Of a DNA stretch of 64,000 nt, positions 1 to 10,703 are shown piece after piece. This DNA comes from Ramazzottius varieornatus (Eukaryota; Tardigrada; Eutardigrada; Parachela; Ramazzottiidae). The DNA is taken from NCBI GenBank assembly GCA_001949185.1, contig BDGG01000003.1, positions 2,587,158 to 2,651,157 on the forward strand, given 5' to 3'. Position numbers and translations under genes: made by a program. Numbering within the stretch: position 1 is the first letter of the stretch; every line of letters starts with the position of its first letter. The notes beneath the pieces are model-generated. The model did not search any database and was not told the origin of the DNA. It saw only the letters and a list, made by a program, of their open reading frames with translations.

Positions 1-1660
1 TCGCGCCTGTACGAATATTGCATGTTTGGGTGACGCATTGGACCTGTTTCGCAAGTTACGTGCCGACCAAAATTGTATAAAATCATGTGATATTATACAA
101 TCCAAATTCTATGCAAAAAACGTTTCGCAGTTGGCGGCATGAGATAGAGATTAAAGAAACAGAAGTGCGCCACTTACGCGGGAAACCGAAAATGCGTTAC
201 TTTCTCCGGGTCTATTTGCCGTTCTCGGACACTCTTTTAAACCATAGTTCCCGTCCTCGGACACTCTTTTAAACCATAGTTCCGTCCTCGGTAATCACGC
301 AATTATGGCTCGATACAACATACTCACCAGGCTCGTGGCTAGTGGAATGGCAGATGGATTGTTGGCGTCTCGACTGAAGGCTCGTCATTTTCATGCGTTT
401 CTCCGTGGTCCTTTGCGCTTGGAAGTTTACTTGACTGCTCACGCAGAAACGTAGTCAACAAACCGATTAAAGGCGCCACTTAACAAGGGTAAGAAAGCAA
501 GCTTTCCTCGGCGTTGCTTCATCATGAATTACCTTTTGATTGCACAGTCGGATTCCTGAGGGTTCACAATCGAATACCCTTATTATTTCTTGGAGCACTT
601 CCGGTTGAACGCATCTATGTCTTCCGTTTGAATAATTTACCCCTGAGAAAATGGAAGTCAAATATGCATCACTGAAAATGGGTCTTACTACTCTGCGTAT
701 ACCGGTACGTGTACTGGAACAGTATTCGAAGTACGTCAAGGCTACAGGCGTTCTTGATCTGATCGAAGACTGCACCGAAATTTACTTTCCTTGGCTATCT
801 AAACGAGATATCTCAAGTTTCCACCTGACCTGTTATATTTTTAATAATCTACACCACGCAGAATATTCCAGTCAAAAATACGCGTTTGTCTCGGAAAAAG
901 TTCTGGTACGAAAGTAGGCAGTATACTGACAAGATGACCCGGTGCCATTACACCGGAAATGACCGACATGGATTTTATTGCACCACAGGACCGGTCGAAC
1001 ACTACAGGGCTCTACAACGAGTACATCATTAACCGTTGAATACGATAGTGGTGCTATATTGTTACGTGTCATGTGAGTACATTGTAAAAACCGCAGGGTT
1101 CGAACTCCTGAGTGTAATGCAATATGGTAACCGCGTAAGATTTTCAGAGCTAGCTAGGACTTTCGGTTCTCAGCGTAAATCCCTTTTCGTCCGCGTAAAT
1201 CCCTTTTTGCCCTTGATCCATCCATGTTTTCAAGTGTGAGAGATTTAGTAGATTGTCTAACCATATCCGACACCAAAGGCCTTAGTCGTAAAGTGTTCAT
1301 CATGTTTTTACGTCATATGTGCGTGGACTTATTACATGGCGCTGTGCTTCTTGCAGGTTCGTTTGACAATGGAACACATAGAAGAAATACCGATGAACCT
1401 GAGATCGCGATCGAGTCCCTGAATTGAACAGGCATGAAGTGGGCAGCTCTCAATTATGTTACACATGTGGCGATTAGCATTTGCTTGACTGGGTTCGGCA
1501 GTCGTATTTTGAAGTCATGAATAATCCCGGACAGACGTCATGCTTATGGCAGAAGAGAACCAGTCAAAACACTTAGTGACTAAGTTAGAGAGTAAAGATT
1601 AAAGGATAACTGATGGCATCATCGACAAAGTTGTCATTAGGTGATGTAACATGCGGCTCC
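1..1660. other. Left-edge stretch with no supportable gene
   Basis: I see no ORF with recognisable domains or a consistent splice pattern here. It holds a 31-bp unit repeated just over twice in tandem (221-290) and a roughly 22-bp direct repeat near 1170-1208. It also holds one copy of the 12-mer CACTTCCGGTTG (596-607), which recurs elsewhere in the window. Part of this may be the 3' UTR of the gene ending at 1661. Confidence 0.5.
221..290. repeat. Short tandem repeat, 31-bp period
   Basis: The unit containing CTCGGACACTCTTTTAAACC occurs at 221-251 and again at 252-282, followed by the first bases of a third copy. The copies are nearly identical, so the duplication is recent. No coding role is visible. 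Confidence 0.8.
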
Positions 1661-4600
1661 TCAACAGATCCCAGAGACGTCAACGTTGACAGTAGCGATG
1701 GCCTTGGCTCCCGGGGTGGAGCCAGTTGCCGACACCTCAAAAGTTTGACTGGCGAGGACTGGGCGGTAAACCTGTGTGCGAATTTCTCCGGTATTTGAGT
1801 CAATGTAGAAGTTGTCCGAGTTCAGCGAATAGTTGACCGCTCCGATGTCTAAATTAGCCATGTGCGCCTACAAAAAGAGATCACGATGTTTTCCAAAGAA
1901 AGACCGATCAAATACATGTGTGGTACATTTGGATAGAAATCATAGTAGTTACGACGTGGACCCGCGTTGCCTGAGCCATGATTTCTATTTTGATGTCACT
2001 TGTTCGACGTTTTTGCGAGAACTGGTTCCAAAGACCATCTCGGACGAAAAGGTTTCTTTCAGATAATTTTTTATTACCGTAACGACTCCCACTCTTGAAG
2101 TGGTATACCCTGGCGAGCACCTGATAGAGAAATGGTATTTTGGCTTGTCAAAAACCACTCCAGTCGGAATGGCCGCTGATTTTGCATATGGGTCGCCGCG
2201 ACCGGGTTCATAATATGGGATGTTATTGTTCATCGGGTATTGACTTCCACTGTACTGTGGCTGTCCATAGCTAGTTGAGGGAGCTGGACCTATCACGGGA
2301 GGATTCTGCATTGGGAAGGACCCGAAACTCGGAGCAGGTTGGGACGGGATGACCTGTGCCTGTCCACAGCTAACAATAGCCGTTGCGTAGCTTGATGTGG
2401 AGGCCCCCACAGCTTGGATGAGTAAGGCCTGAGAACCCACGATGTTGGTCCCTGTGACGGTGATGGCGCCTGTCTGAGGATTGATGGAGAAGCCCGAACC
2501 ACCTCCAGCAATCGTGTAAGATGGATTACCACCCGCTGTGACAGTGCCCACGGGAGAACCAGGCTGACAAGTTGGTGGGTTGAAGTTGTATGTCGTTTGC
2601 GTGAAACCACTTGAGGAAGGGACTCCTCCAGAGCCTAGAAAGTTAATAACTGTAAGCCTGAGTACTGTTCCGGACTTTACGACGTTGCACACTTTAGTAG
2701 TCTGACTTCAAGCCAATTCCGATCCTTGCGATTCAAGAGCATGTCAGTTACGTAATTCTATCTTTTGCGAATGCAGGAGGGCTTATCGTCTTCCAGCCGG
2801 TCCAACTTACAGTACGACTGCGACCAGTTAGGACGTCGGTAATTGTATTGGACATGATTGTCATCTCAAGTGGCGCACTTTTTCATTGATATTGACTGAA
2901 GGTGTGCGCCACTTGGGGAACGACGATGTTCGAGTCATTTGCCGACGCCCCCAGTTACTGCATCAATTTGGGGGTCTTAGTTTTCTATATTTTTGATGAG
3001 AAGCTCCTTCTTTTCGATCATGTATTTCGTACAAAATCTTCCTGGACGGTAAAAGCGGTTCTTGTACTTACCTCCCGTGCACAAAGCATTGACAGTAACC
3101 GTGGCGTAGAAGGTCCCCGTGGTGGACGCGGCGGAGACGAGGAAAGCTTGGGTGCCCGAAATGACTGGTCCATTTATAGTAATGGACCCACTGGTCGGAT
3201 CAATGGCAAACCCCGTGCCACCAGCAGCAATTGCGTAGCGTGGTCCCGAGCCGGCTGACACGCTTCCCACGACCGTTCCCGATGAACAGGAGGATGCCGT
3301 GAAGGTATAGGATGTACTCATGAATCCAGGAGTGCTCGAGGGAGTAACGGGATTGGTTCCAATTATAGGAACAGATCCGATGACTGGCACGGTGCCAATC
3401 ACGGGTAAGGTTGCGGTTGGAGCTGCAGTCCCGAGGATGTTGTTGCAGTTCGCAGTGATAGTGACTGAAGTAAAGGCCGCGCCAATTCCATTGTATGCGC
3501 CGATGATGACAGTAGTCGTCGAACCCAGGTCAGGGTTGTTGACTATACCGATGGTTCCATCATACGAGATACTGTACTTCAGAGTGTCACTGATCACCGC
3601 ATACTGCGAAGAAAATGAAATTACCGACCAAACGTAAGGAGCTTGGCAAAGAAGTTGGGCAGATCGTTTTTGCACGTGGCGCACGCTTCCAGTCAATAAC
3701 ACCGAAGGTGTGCGCCGCTTCGGGAAACGAGCTTGTCGAGCAGCTCCGGAAACATTACATGCTTCACTTTATGGACAATTAAAACCTGCCATCTTCCAGG
3801 TTTTTTCGCCATGTTTCATGACGTGTTTTCTTACCGTGTTGGCGTTGGTTGCAGAAAGTGTCCCGACAGGAGCGCCCAGTCTACAGTCTGTTATGGTTAC
3901 ACTGGAAAAATAATATCCTAACTTCATAAGTTAGTCCAACTAGTACTCCAACGAACTTATCACTGACGCATGAACAATAGTTTTCGTGCAGGGCGTACTC
4001 TTACCTGTAAGCTTCTTGACTAAACACCGGCGCTCCGGCCAAGTTGACGTTGGCACTGCCGACACCTGCCGGACAACTCTTAGTCCTGATAGTCACCAGC
4101 GTGTACGCTGTCCCCAGATTATTCGTCGCTCCTACTACAAAGGTCTGTGCGCCAGGCGACACCGACGACGATATCTTGATATTCCCGTTATTATCGATAT
4201 CATAGTCACTGTTCCCCAGGATAGCATAGCTAGTGGGTCCGTTATTGGCCGTGATACTCGCCACGATCGAGCCACTCTTACATACTCTCGTTGTGAAACT
4301 GTAGCGGGCGAGGGTCCACGTCGGTGCTGCGGTGGCAGTAGCTGAGCCAGAGGCCGAGCCGTTAAAGATAGCGACGGTCACTTGGGGCTTGGTAGCTGTG
4401 AGGATGTTAATCCTGACAAGACTGTCGCAGGTTTGACCAGCCGAATTGGTGGCGCGGACGAGGAACTCGAGAACGGACCGGGCTTGTCGATGAAAGCTCC
4501 GAGTGACGTTGAGGGTCGTGATGTTAACCGTGGTGAAGATATCACCAGTGGTAGGGTTTATGGAGAAGGTTTGTAGGGATGTATCGGGGATGGACCATGT

Positions 4601-4957
4601 CAGGGCGAGACCGTTGGGGTCGACGGCGGAGACTCGGGTGATGAAAGTGCCAGCTGCGGCGGTCTCCTGGATCATACCGCTGTAGTATGGTCCAGAACAG
4701 ACAGGGTTCCCACCCAGGGCGGTAGCGATGAATTGACGGCCTTGGCGGGTTCGCAAGGTTGAATTTCCTTCGGTCTGAAAAAAAGGGGCATTAGAATTCC
4801 GACACCCATGTTAGACAAAGTGCGGGAGAATGAATGTCTGTCTTACAAGAGGCTCTGATGAATTTGTCAGGCGGTCAGCTTTGGTGGCTACCGTTGAGAA
4901 ACACGAAAGAAAGAAAAAGACCAAAAAGATTAGATAGCAGTTTGAGCGACAGTCCAT
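1661..4957 (-). CDS. Secreted protein of six two-cysteine cadherin-like repeats
   Basis: Six exons: 4957-4847, 4774-4005, 3901-3835, 3603-3072, 2634-2078 and 1867-1661, giving 747 residues with all phases consistent. The chosen ATG opens a clear signal peptide (residues 1-25, hydrophobic core LIFLVFFFLSCF). Six repeats of about 80 residues follow, each with the pattern Y-x-F...C-x2-G...G-x-V-[ST]-A...F-x-I-[DN]-x-x-[TN]-G-x-I and a closing cysteine. A Pro/Gln/Tyr-rich linker lies before the last repeat. There is no membrane segment or GPI-like tail, so it is probably secreted. The fold resembles cadherin or dystroglycan-type sandwiches, but DxD, DRE and DxNDN calcium motifs are absent. Two introns carry copies of the small palindromic element. 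Related genes lie at 6018, 7581 and 10704. An extracellular structural or adhesive role is inferred. Confidence 0.8.
2868..2914. repeat. GTGGCGCAC palindromic element, copy 1
   Basis: Arms AAGTGGCGCACTT and GTGTGCGCCACTT are separated by about 20 bp. It lies in intron 4 (2635-3071) of the secreted-protein gene ending at 1661. Weaker symmetry extends outward. Confidence 0.8.
3674..3720. repeat. GTGGCGCAC palindromic element, copy 2
   Basis: Arms are GTGGCGCAC and GTGTGCGCCGC. The right flank, read in reverse, is CTCGACAAGCTCGTTTCCCG, matching the outer arm seen in other copies. It lies in the intron 3604-3834. Confidence 0.75.
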
Positions 4958-5446
4958 ACTGAAAGCTCCAGAAATCTTCCGCCAGAAACCTGTAGCTCGT
5001 TTGTCAAGATATCTCACGGTTGCGTTACTGATTGACGGATAAGATTTGTCATCGCACACGAATTTGTAGCCGCGGTGGGATCGCCATCTTGTAAGATTAC
5101 TCTGTTGCTCTTTGGTATTATTGAACTTCACACCGGTAAAGCCTGACCAGAAATCACGGATTCATGGTAAAAAGTATCGGGATCGGTGTTTATCTTGCAA
5201 GGTTGTCTAATCTATGCCAGGTGAGCGCCGCAAGACTGTATACGTGTTACTGTTATTCGGCGGACCAGTCTGGTAGCTTGCCAGACAAAATATCCGCTGC
5301 AAGTCAGTTGCAGGCTGGTTCTCGAAACGTACTGTAAATTCGTAGAGAGTATCTGGATTATAACTGCCAAGGTCTCCGCAATTTTTCAAGGATTTCTTTT
5401 CGTTCTATCACGACGCTGACCGGACATTTTTCGTACTTCTCGTTGA

Positions 5447-5511
5447 CAGTGGCGCCACCGGGAGAGCCCCAACTTACTAGAGGGATGTCTCCACAAATGG
5501 GGGCGCCACTG
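5447..5511. repeat. Possible variant of the GTGGCGC palindromic element
   Basis: Arms CAGTGGCGCC and GGCGCCACTG lie about 45 bp apart, a wider spacing than other copies. Flanks match the family consensus poorly, so membership is uncertain. Confidence 0.45.
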
Positions 5512-5929
5512 GGTGAACTATATTTATGAACATGACCGAGTTAGATAATCCTTCTGCTTATAGAATTGGAAGGTGAACATCAGAGAGAAAAATTTGCAAC
5601 TGTTGTCGAAGTCACAGATCACCAGGTCAGTTTTGTTTCTGATAACCCAAAGAATGCGCAGTATAGGCAAAAGTCAGCTTAAAGAACAACACTCGGCCCA
5701 GTGCCACAAAAGTCTCACCTTGATGACCATTTGTTTTTCTTGACCTCGGATCGGTGGACGGCACTTTTTTGAATGTCAAGTACAAGAGTTATGCAAGCGA
5801 ACAACATGGGATGAATTCACCTTCCGCGGTTCGAACAAAAGCTCGACGATGAAGTAAAAAACAGCGCGGATATTGTTTCAATGCCAACAGCGACTGCTGC
5901 CTCTGGAGAACTCTGGTAAGAAGGAGCCA

Positions 5930-5935
5930 TATAAA
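5930..5935 (+). promoter_or_regulatory. TATA box
   Basis: TATAAA sits 83 bp before the ATG at 6018, so transcription would start near 5960. No competing signal is visible. Confidence 0.55.
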
Positions 5936-6017
5936 CCCCGAAAGTTGAATTAAGTGCTCGTTCACATCAACAGTATTTTATCAAGTCCTCCCTTTTAGTC
6001 TGATTCAAGTGGCTAAA

Positions 6018-7473
6018 ATGGAGAACTTTATCTATTCGATTTTCTTTGCAGTGGCTGTTCTCCAATTCGTTTCCGGCGAGGTACGTCGCAATCTTCCAGT
6101 TTCTTTTCCATTGGTTTCACGAACTTTCACATGTTGTTTTCCGCAGAACTCCACAGTGTCAGAGAAAACATCCATCAGAGTCTTCAAACGGCAAGCTTCT
6201 ACCCCGACTTGCTCAGCTCTTCAAGCGACCCTGACATCGCAGTCTCCCGGCGCGACGGTCGGAACTGTCACGAGCAGCGACCCACGAGGCCTGACGGTCT
6301 GGTACACCATCCCCGATGCGACCTACAACCAGTATTTCGCAGTCAACCCCTTCACCGGAGTTATCACCACAAGCGCTAACTTCAACAGCGGGTTCCTGGC
6401 GGGACGAACCAACTTGCAGTTCAATGTTCAGTCCACCAACACAGCCGGCGGCGTAAGTCGTTTTCCACCCTTTTTGTGTCAAAGCGTGCAAGAAGTGGGC
6501 AGATGGAATAAATCAGATCGCTTTCCAGAGTGGCGCGGATTCTGATTGTGGTTGGCTGAAGAAGTGCGCCACTCATAAGAGTGATCTAGTTCAGTTCATT
6601 TGCCCATGTTCAACTCAACTTGACTTTCGTGCTTCCAGACTTGCGTGACGCCAGTAACCGTCAACGTGGCTGGCTCTACCGGTTTGGCTCCTGCTTTTCC
6701 TCCAGGTGTGCCCCTCCCAGCTCCTCCGCAAGCTATCACTAACGCTTGTGCCTGCGGGCCTGGCTATTATTGTTGGGAAAACAACTGCTATCTCAAGTAT
6801 AATCCAGGTATCACTCCTCTCGGCAGCACCAACAACGGGCTCGGGGTCGGTGGTGGGTTCGGTCACTTCGGGGGAGGAGTCAGTTCGGGTTTTAGGGCAC
6901 CGTGGGGCGCTTCGTCATGTACCGGGAATGGCTGCTACCTCAACTACCCCAACCTCTTCTACACCGCGGTGAATAGGACGACAGGAACCAGCGGTCTGTG
7001 CTTTTTCGGGCTATGCTTCAACCAGACCAGTGCTACCTCTTCGGTCTCAGCTACCACAGTCGCCTCAGTCACGACCGCGACGGTCACAGCTGCGACAGCC
7101 ACTAGCGCTACGGTGATTAGTGCTACGGTCCTTACTTCTGTCACGCCTATTTTCGCTTCGTCAGCGTATCTGTTTATCACGTCGAGTTGCGCAGCTGGCA
7201 CCACAGCAGGTAAGCAAGATATTATCCAATTCATTTAACTTATGCAAAAATTGGAACGTTTAATATTTTTCAGGTACTGTGAGTGCGTCGAATGCTGCCG
7301 GATATAGCATCAACTACGGGAGTGGTAATTTCGCCATCAGTAGTGGCGGTGCAATAACCCTATCTTCGGCTTTGGGCACGGGAGTGTACAGTCTCACAGC
7401 TGTCGCCACTAGTAGAAGTGGTCAGTCGAGAGCTGTACCCGTAACGGTCAGTGTTGTCTGCAGTACCGGATAA
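6018..7473 (+). CDS. Secreted protein with two cadherin-like repeats and C-x4-C motifs
   Basis: Four exons (6018-6080, 6147-6452, 6639-7209, 7274-7473) give 379 residues. Residues 1-21 form a signal peptide, and the ATG at 6018 lies 83 bp after a TATA box. One two-cysteine cadherin-like repeat lies near residues 45-135 and a second fills the C-terminus (about 300-379). The Gly/Ser/Thr/Ala-rich linker carries three C-x4-C-[YF] motifs: CWENNCY, CTGNGCY and CFFGLCF. A run of alternating T/S/A/V residues precedes the second repeat. Intron 2 contains a copy of the palindromic element. AATAAA at 7555-7560 is the probable poly(A) signal, only about 20 bp from the stop of the convergent gene ending at 7581. 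The function is unknown and probably extracellular. Confidence 0.8.
6527..6575. repeat. GTGGCGC palindromic element, copy in intron 6453-6638
   Basis: Arms are GAGTGGCGC and GTGCGCCACTC. The loop contains TTGGCTGA, a core word shared with other copies. The right flank ends in GTTCATTTGCCCATGT, also seen beside the copy at 24647. Confidence 0.75.
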
Positions 7474-7580
7474 AAGATTGCGCGAGTATGAACGTAGTTC
7501 GCACAAACTATTGTACTTTTTAATTTTCTCTTCAACAAGGACGTTACTCAGAAGAATAAAACAAACATCGAAGCGACGTA

Positions 7581-8297
7581 TTATCTTCTTCGGCCATTAA
7601 GGATAGTTCGGTCAGGTCTAAAACATGCTCCAGCCACGCAGACACGCCCATGCCCATAACCATTATAATTATTCGACAAGCCATTATAATAGTAATTTCC
7701 GTTGTTCAAATAATATGGATAGCTGTTATCCGATCCAAAGTAGAAGGAGTCTCCGTCCGAATCGCTCCATCTGCTGTTCCTGATCCCGTAGTACCTGGGG
7801 TTATACCCGTAGGCGTTGTTCTGAGTTCCACAACGACCATTGGCGCAACTATAGCCTGTATTGTAGTACGGGGAGGTAGGGTACACCGGCGCCGTTGCGT
7901 AGTATGGACTTTGGTAGATGATGGGAGTTTGGTACACTGGTTGGGTATACGTGACAGGAGTGTAGCCGGTACAGGACGCGATGATCGTTACGGGAGCACT
8001 GCTGAGAATACCGGAAGGGCTGCGGCTGAAGACGTTGAAGTTAATGTTACCGGTGAGGGTTGAGAGAACGGTCAATTGACCGGTCGATGGATTGACGCTG
8101 ATGTTGGGGTTGTCCGTTGAGTAGGTGCCGCCCGCGACCGCCGAGACCTGTCCGATGAACGTTCCTGGGGTGCAACTGGAGATCGGGAAGGAGTATGAAG
8201 AGGCGGAGAATCCTTGAGTGACTGTTTGGCCCGAAGAACTGTGGGAGAGGCTGAAAATCAGTCCAACAAAGACGGCGAGTTTTTCTTGCGACGACAT
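7581..8297 (-). CDS. Secreted protein with one cadherin-like repeat and a Tyr/Asn-rich tail
   Basis: A single exon of 238 residues. A signal peptide (about residues 1-23) is followed by one two-cysteine cadherin-like repeat (about 30-110). A tail very rich in Tyr, Asn and Gly then carries the cysteine motifs CANGRC and CVAGACF. TTATAAAC on the minus strand, about 100 bp upstream of the ATG, is a candidate TATA box. The repeat and cysteine motifs tie it to the neighbours at 6018, 9505 and 10704. The Tyr/Asn/Gly tail suggests a matrix or adhesive protein; that is inference. Confidence 0.75.
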   Translation of the reverse strand: MSSQEKLAVFVGLIFSLSHSSSGQTVTQGFSASSYSFPISSCTPGTFIGQVSAVAGGTYSTDNPNISVNPSTGQLTVLSTLTGNINFNVFSRSPSGILSSAPVTIIASCTGYTPVTYTQPVYQTPIIYQSPYYATAPVYPTSPYYNTGYSCANGRCGTQNNAYGYNPRYYGIRNSRWSDSDGDSFYFGSDNSYPYYLNNGNYYYNGLSNNYNGYGHGRVCVAGACFRPDRTILNGRRR

Positions 8298-9504
8298 TTT
8301 GGCTGGTTGAGTCCTTCAAAGGTCGAATCGCTCAAAAAATGCCGGAAAAGTATCTCGATGGTTAGGACGGAAAAAGGAGTTTTTGGCTTCAGAGTTTATA
8401 ACGGGCCTGAATTTGTTGCTTTGGTGGCAAAATATTTACCTGGCACTGTGAGCCATTTTCACCCCTTTGTCCTCCTTTGTTGAATGCAATAACTTTCCCG
8501 GAAACGCCCTGTTTCGACGACTTTGCTGACGCGCGATGATACATCGGAATGTGAGTTATTGTTTAGCTTACAGGATTATACGGTATCCGCTATTTTGTTC
8601 GCTGGATGCCTAGACCTACCGCCCAGAAATGGTGTCTACGACCCGGAAGTTCTCTGCGGAAGCCTGCGCTCGAATGTTTCTTGCGTCCCTCCCGTCTGCA
8701 CGGTGACATTATTTACCGCAGGGGAAGAAATATCCATCGCTAAGTGTGCCGGTTTTTAAATGAGAATTAAGCATTAATTGGCGTTAATGTTCTTGGCATA
8801 CATGTCTTGACCGTTGTCCACGCTTATGGATTTCCTTCTGTCGGCGTAGCTTCGTCTACCCTAATTGATATTTCGTACACTTCTTCTTCGCTCATGTTGT
8901 ACATGAGCAGATGTCTGCCTTGAATGTTCTATGAGATCGGACGTTTCGCGTGGTGTCAATTTAGTCTTCTCGCGCCTTCGCCACGAGAAGTTACTTTCGA
9001 TACCCCACCCTCTTTTCTCTGTGTTTCTCCTGTTGTCGAGGGGTTGTTTTGTGTGTTTGCACATTTGCGTACTGCTGAGTGCACGTACTATACGTTTGAC
9101 GTTTCCCAATAAATGCTAAATTAGCACGTATCAGTTTGAGGTCCCATGTAAGCCGATAACATTAATGTAAAGCAGTGAGAAGGAAGAACAGGAAGAAACT
9201 AAAAACTATCAATATGTGTGCAAACCACCACAAGAAAATGAAGCCGGCGAGAGACTACCCAAGAAAAGCAGAGTATCTAGCAAAGTAGCGAGCGAAGTGT
9301 ATTAACTTCAGCGCCGAGTTCATCAATCAAGCAGTCAAATGCATTTCCCGATTGATTGATTGATTGATTTGCTGAATCGAAATACACAGGTGATGCGCAC
9401 ACATGTGCAGTTTGGTAGACTCATGGTACATATTGCTACTAACACCCATGATCCTCTAGTGCGGTGTACTCCGAATCTACGTTTTTTTCTCTTGGGTACA
9501 GTCT
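8298..9504. other. Intergenic region without recognisable genes
   Basis: It contains the minus-strand TATA candidate at 8395-8400 and a short GATT tandem run near 9350-9370. I see no conserved domain or consistent splice structure on either strand. Confidence 0.5.
8395..8400 (-). promoter_or_regulatory. Candidate TATA box
   Basis: TATAAA on the minus strand, about 95 bp upstream of the ATG at 8297. Confidence 0.45.
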
Positions 9505-10119
9505 TTAGCTCCACCTAACACCACTGTACCAAGGATAACCATAGCGAGCTTGGTTGTAAGTTGTAGAAAAACAATAACTATCGATACAGAATTTATCGTC
9601 ATTTGAGCTGGAACCTCCAAAGGTGGTTATGTCGCTATCATAGCACGCTCCGTTCTGGCACGTTAGTCCGCCATAGGTGGTCGACGCACTGTTTGAGGCA
9701 CTGGACGTGAAAAAGCATCGTCCTCGATGGCAAAAGACGCGACCACTGTTGCTGGAATCATCTCCCGTTCCAGTCCAGTAGCAGTATCCGTTGTTACATG
9801 TGTATCCCACCGTAGGGTTTGTTGGACTGGAGTAAAAACCGTTCGGCGCACTGACCATTGGGGATACAACTTGGGGCACCGCCACCGCTGCTGGCGCCGC
9901 CACGAGCAGAGGAGCGGAAGACACGACGGTGGAACCCGGTACTGCCGCGGGAGCTTGAACAAAATTAACGACCTGCTGGAAAGCATCACTTGTCAAGGCC
10001 GGTACATTTGCAGGTATTGTGAGAGCAGGTATACTTACAGCAGCAGTCCGTGTTAGCCTTGCCCAAGAAGACAGGATGAACACCGACGATAAAAACAGTT
10101 TCCATAATCGATCCTGCAT
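9505..10119 (-). CDS. Secreted protein with four C-x4-C-[YF] motifs
   Basis: A single exon of 204 residues. A signal peptide (about residues 1-26) is followed by an Ala/Val/Pro-rich stretch. The second half carries four evenly spaced motifs: CNNGYCY, CHRGRCF, CQNGACY and CIDSYCF. There is no cadherin-like repeat, so it looks like the linker module of its neighbours standing alone. TATATAT on the minus strand (about 10206-10212) lies about 90 bp before the ATG. The function is unknown. Confidence 0.7.
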   Translation of the reverse strand: MQDRLWKLFLSSVFILSSWARLTRTAAVSIPALTIPANVPALTSDAFQQVVNFVQAPAAVPGSTVVSSAPLLVAAPAAVAVPQVVSPMVSAPNGFYSSPTNPTVGYTCNNGYCYWTGTGDDSSNSGRVFCHRGRCFFTSSASNSASTTYGGLTCQNGACYDSDITTFGGSSSNDDKFCIDSYCFSTTYNQARYGYPWYSGVRWS

Positions 10120-10703
10120 TCTAAAGCAGTATGGTGAAAATCGGGAAGATGAAACCCGAGATTATGGTTCACACGTTACAGGTTCTAGTGGTATACCCGA
10201 CCTTGATATATACCGCAAGTCAGCATTCCGGTTCTTCGGCAAACGTGGCTGCATGTTGGCGAAGAATTGTTTGTTTGGATAGCTGCTTTGCATCGATGAA
10301 CTGAAAGAAGTCGGGTAAACTTTAATAAACGTCAACATTCTCAGATCGAAAGGAATTCAGCTTGCCGAAGGACCTTTCACCAGATTTGGCGATGACATGG
10401 AGAGCCGTGTTGCATACATACTGTATATAAGCCCCACACGCAAGAGAGGTCCTGCAGAATCTTTTGAGCGACCTTGAAAACCTTTTATTCAGTCTTCTGC
10501 GCATCAAACATTCGTCTTCCGAAAAGCAGCCAAAACACACAAAATAAGTCACCACTAGAAAACAAGCAGTTGGCACCTAGCAGTGCAGAGCTAAATTCTA
10601 AGGTTACGTGCATTGACGAACTTATAGTCCGGATGGTCTACTGAAGTCAGAATGGACGCAGCAGAATTCGTCTGAAAAACTGTAGGAAAAGCCTGAACCC
10701 ACA
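10120..10703. other. Intergenic region
   Basis: It holds the TATA-like element for the gene starting at 10119. I see nothing else that can be supported. Confidence 0.45.

Larger units (their letters stand above)
4958..6017. other. Divergent intergenic region between two secreted-protein genes
   Basis: This separates a minus-strand gene starting at 4957 from a plus-strand gene starting at 6018. It holds a TATA box for the plus gene (5930-5935) and a larger variant of the palindromic element (about 5447-5511). I see no other gene. Confidence 0.5.

Noticed and set aside
1081-1125. tRNA-like word GGGTTCGAACTCC resembling a T-arm
   Set aside because: No matching acceptor or anticodon stem could be formed with the preceding 55 bases.
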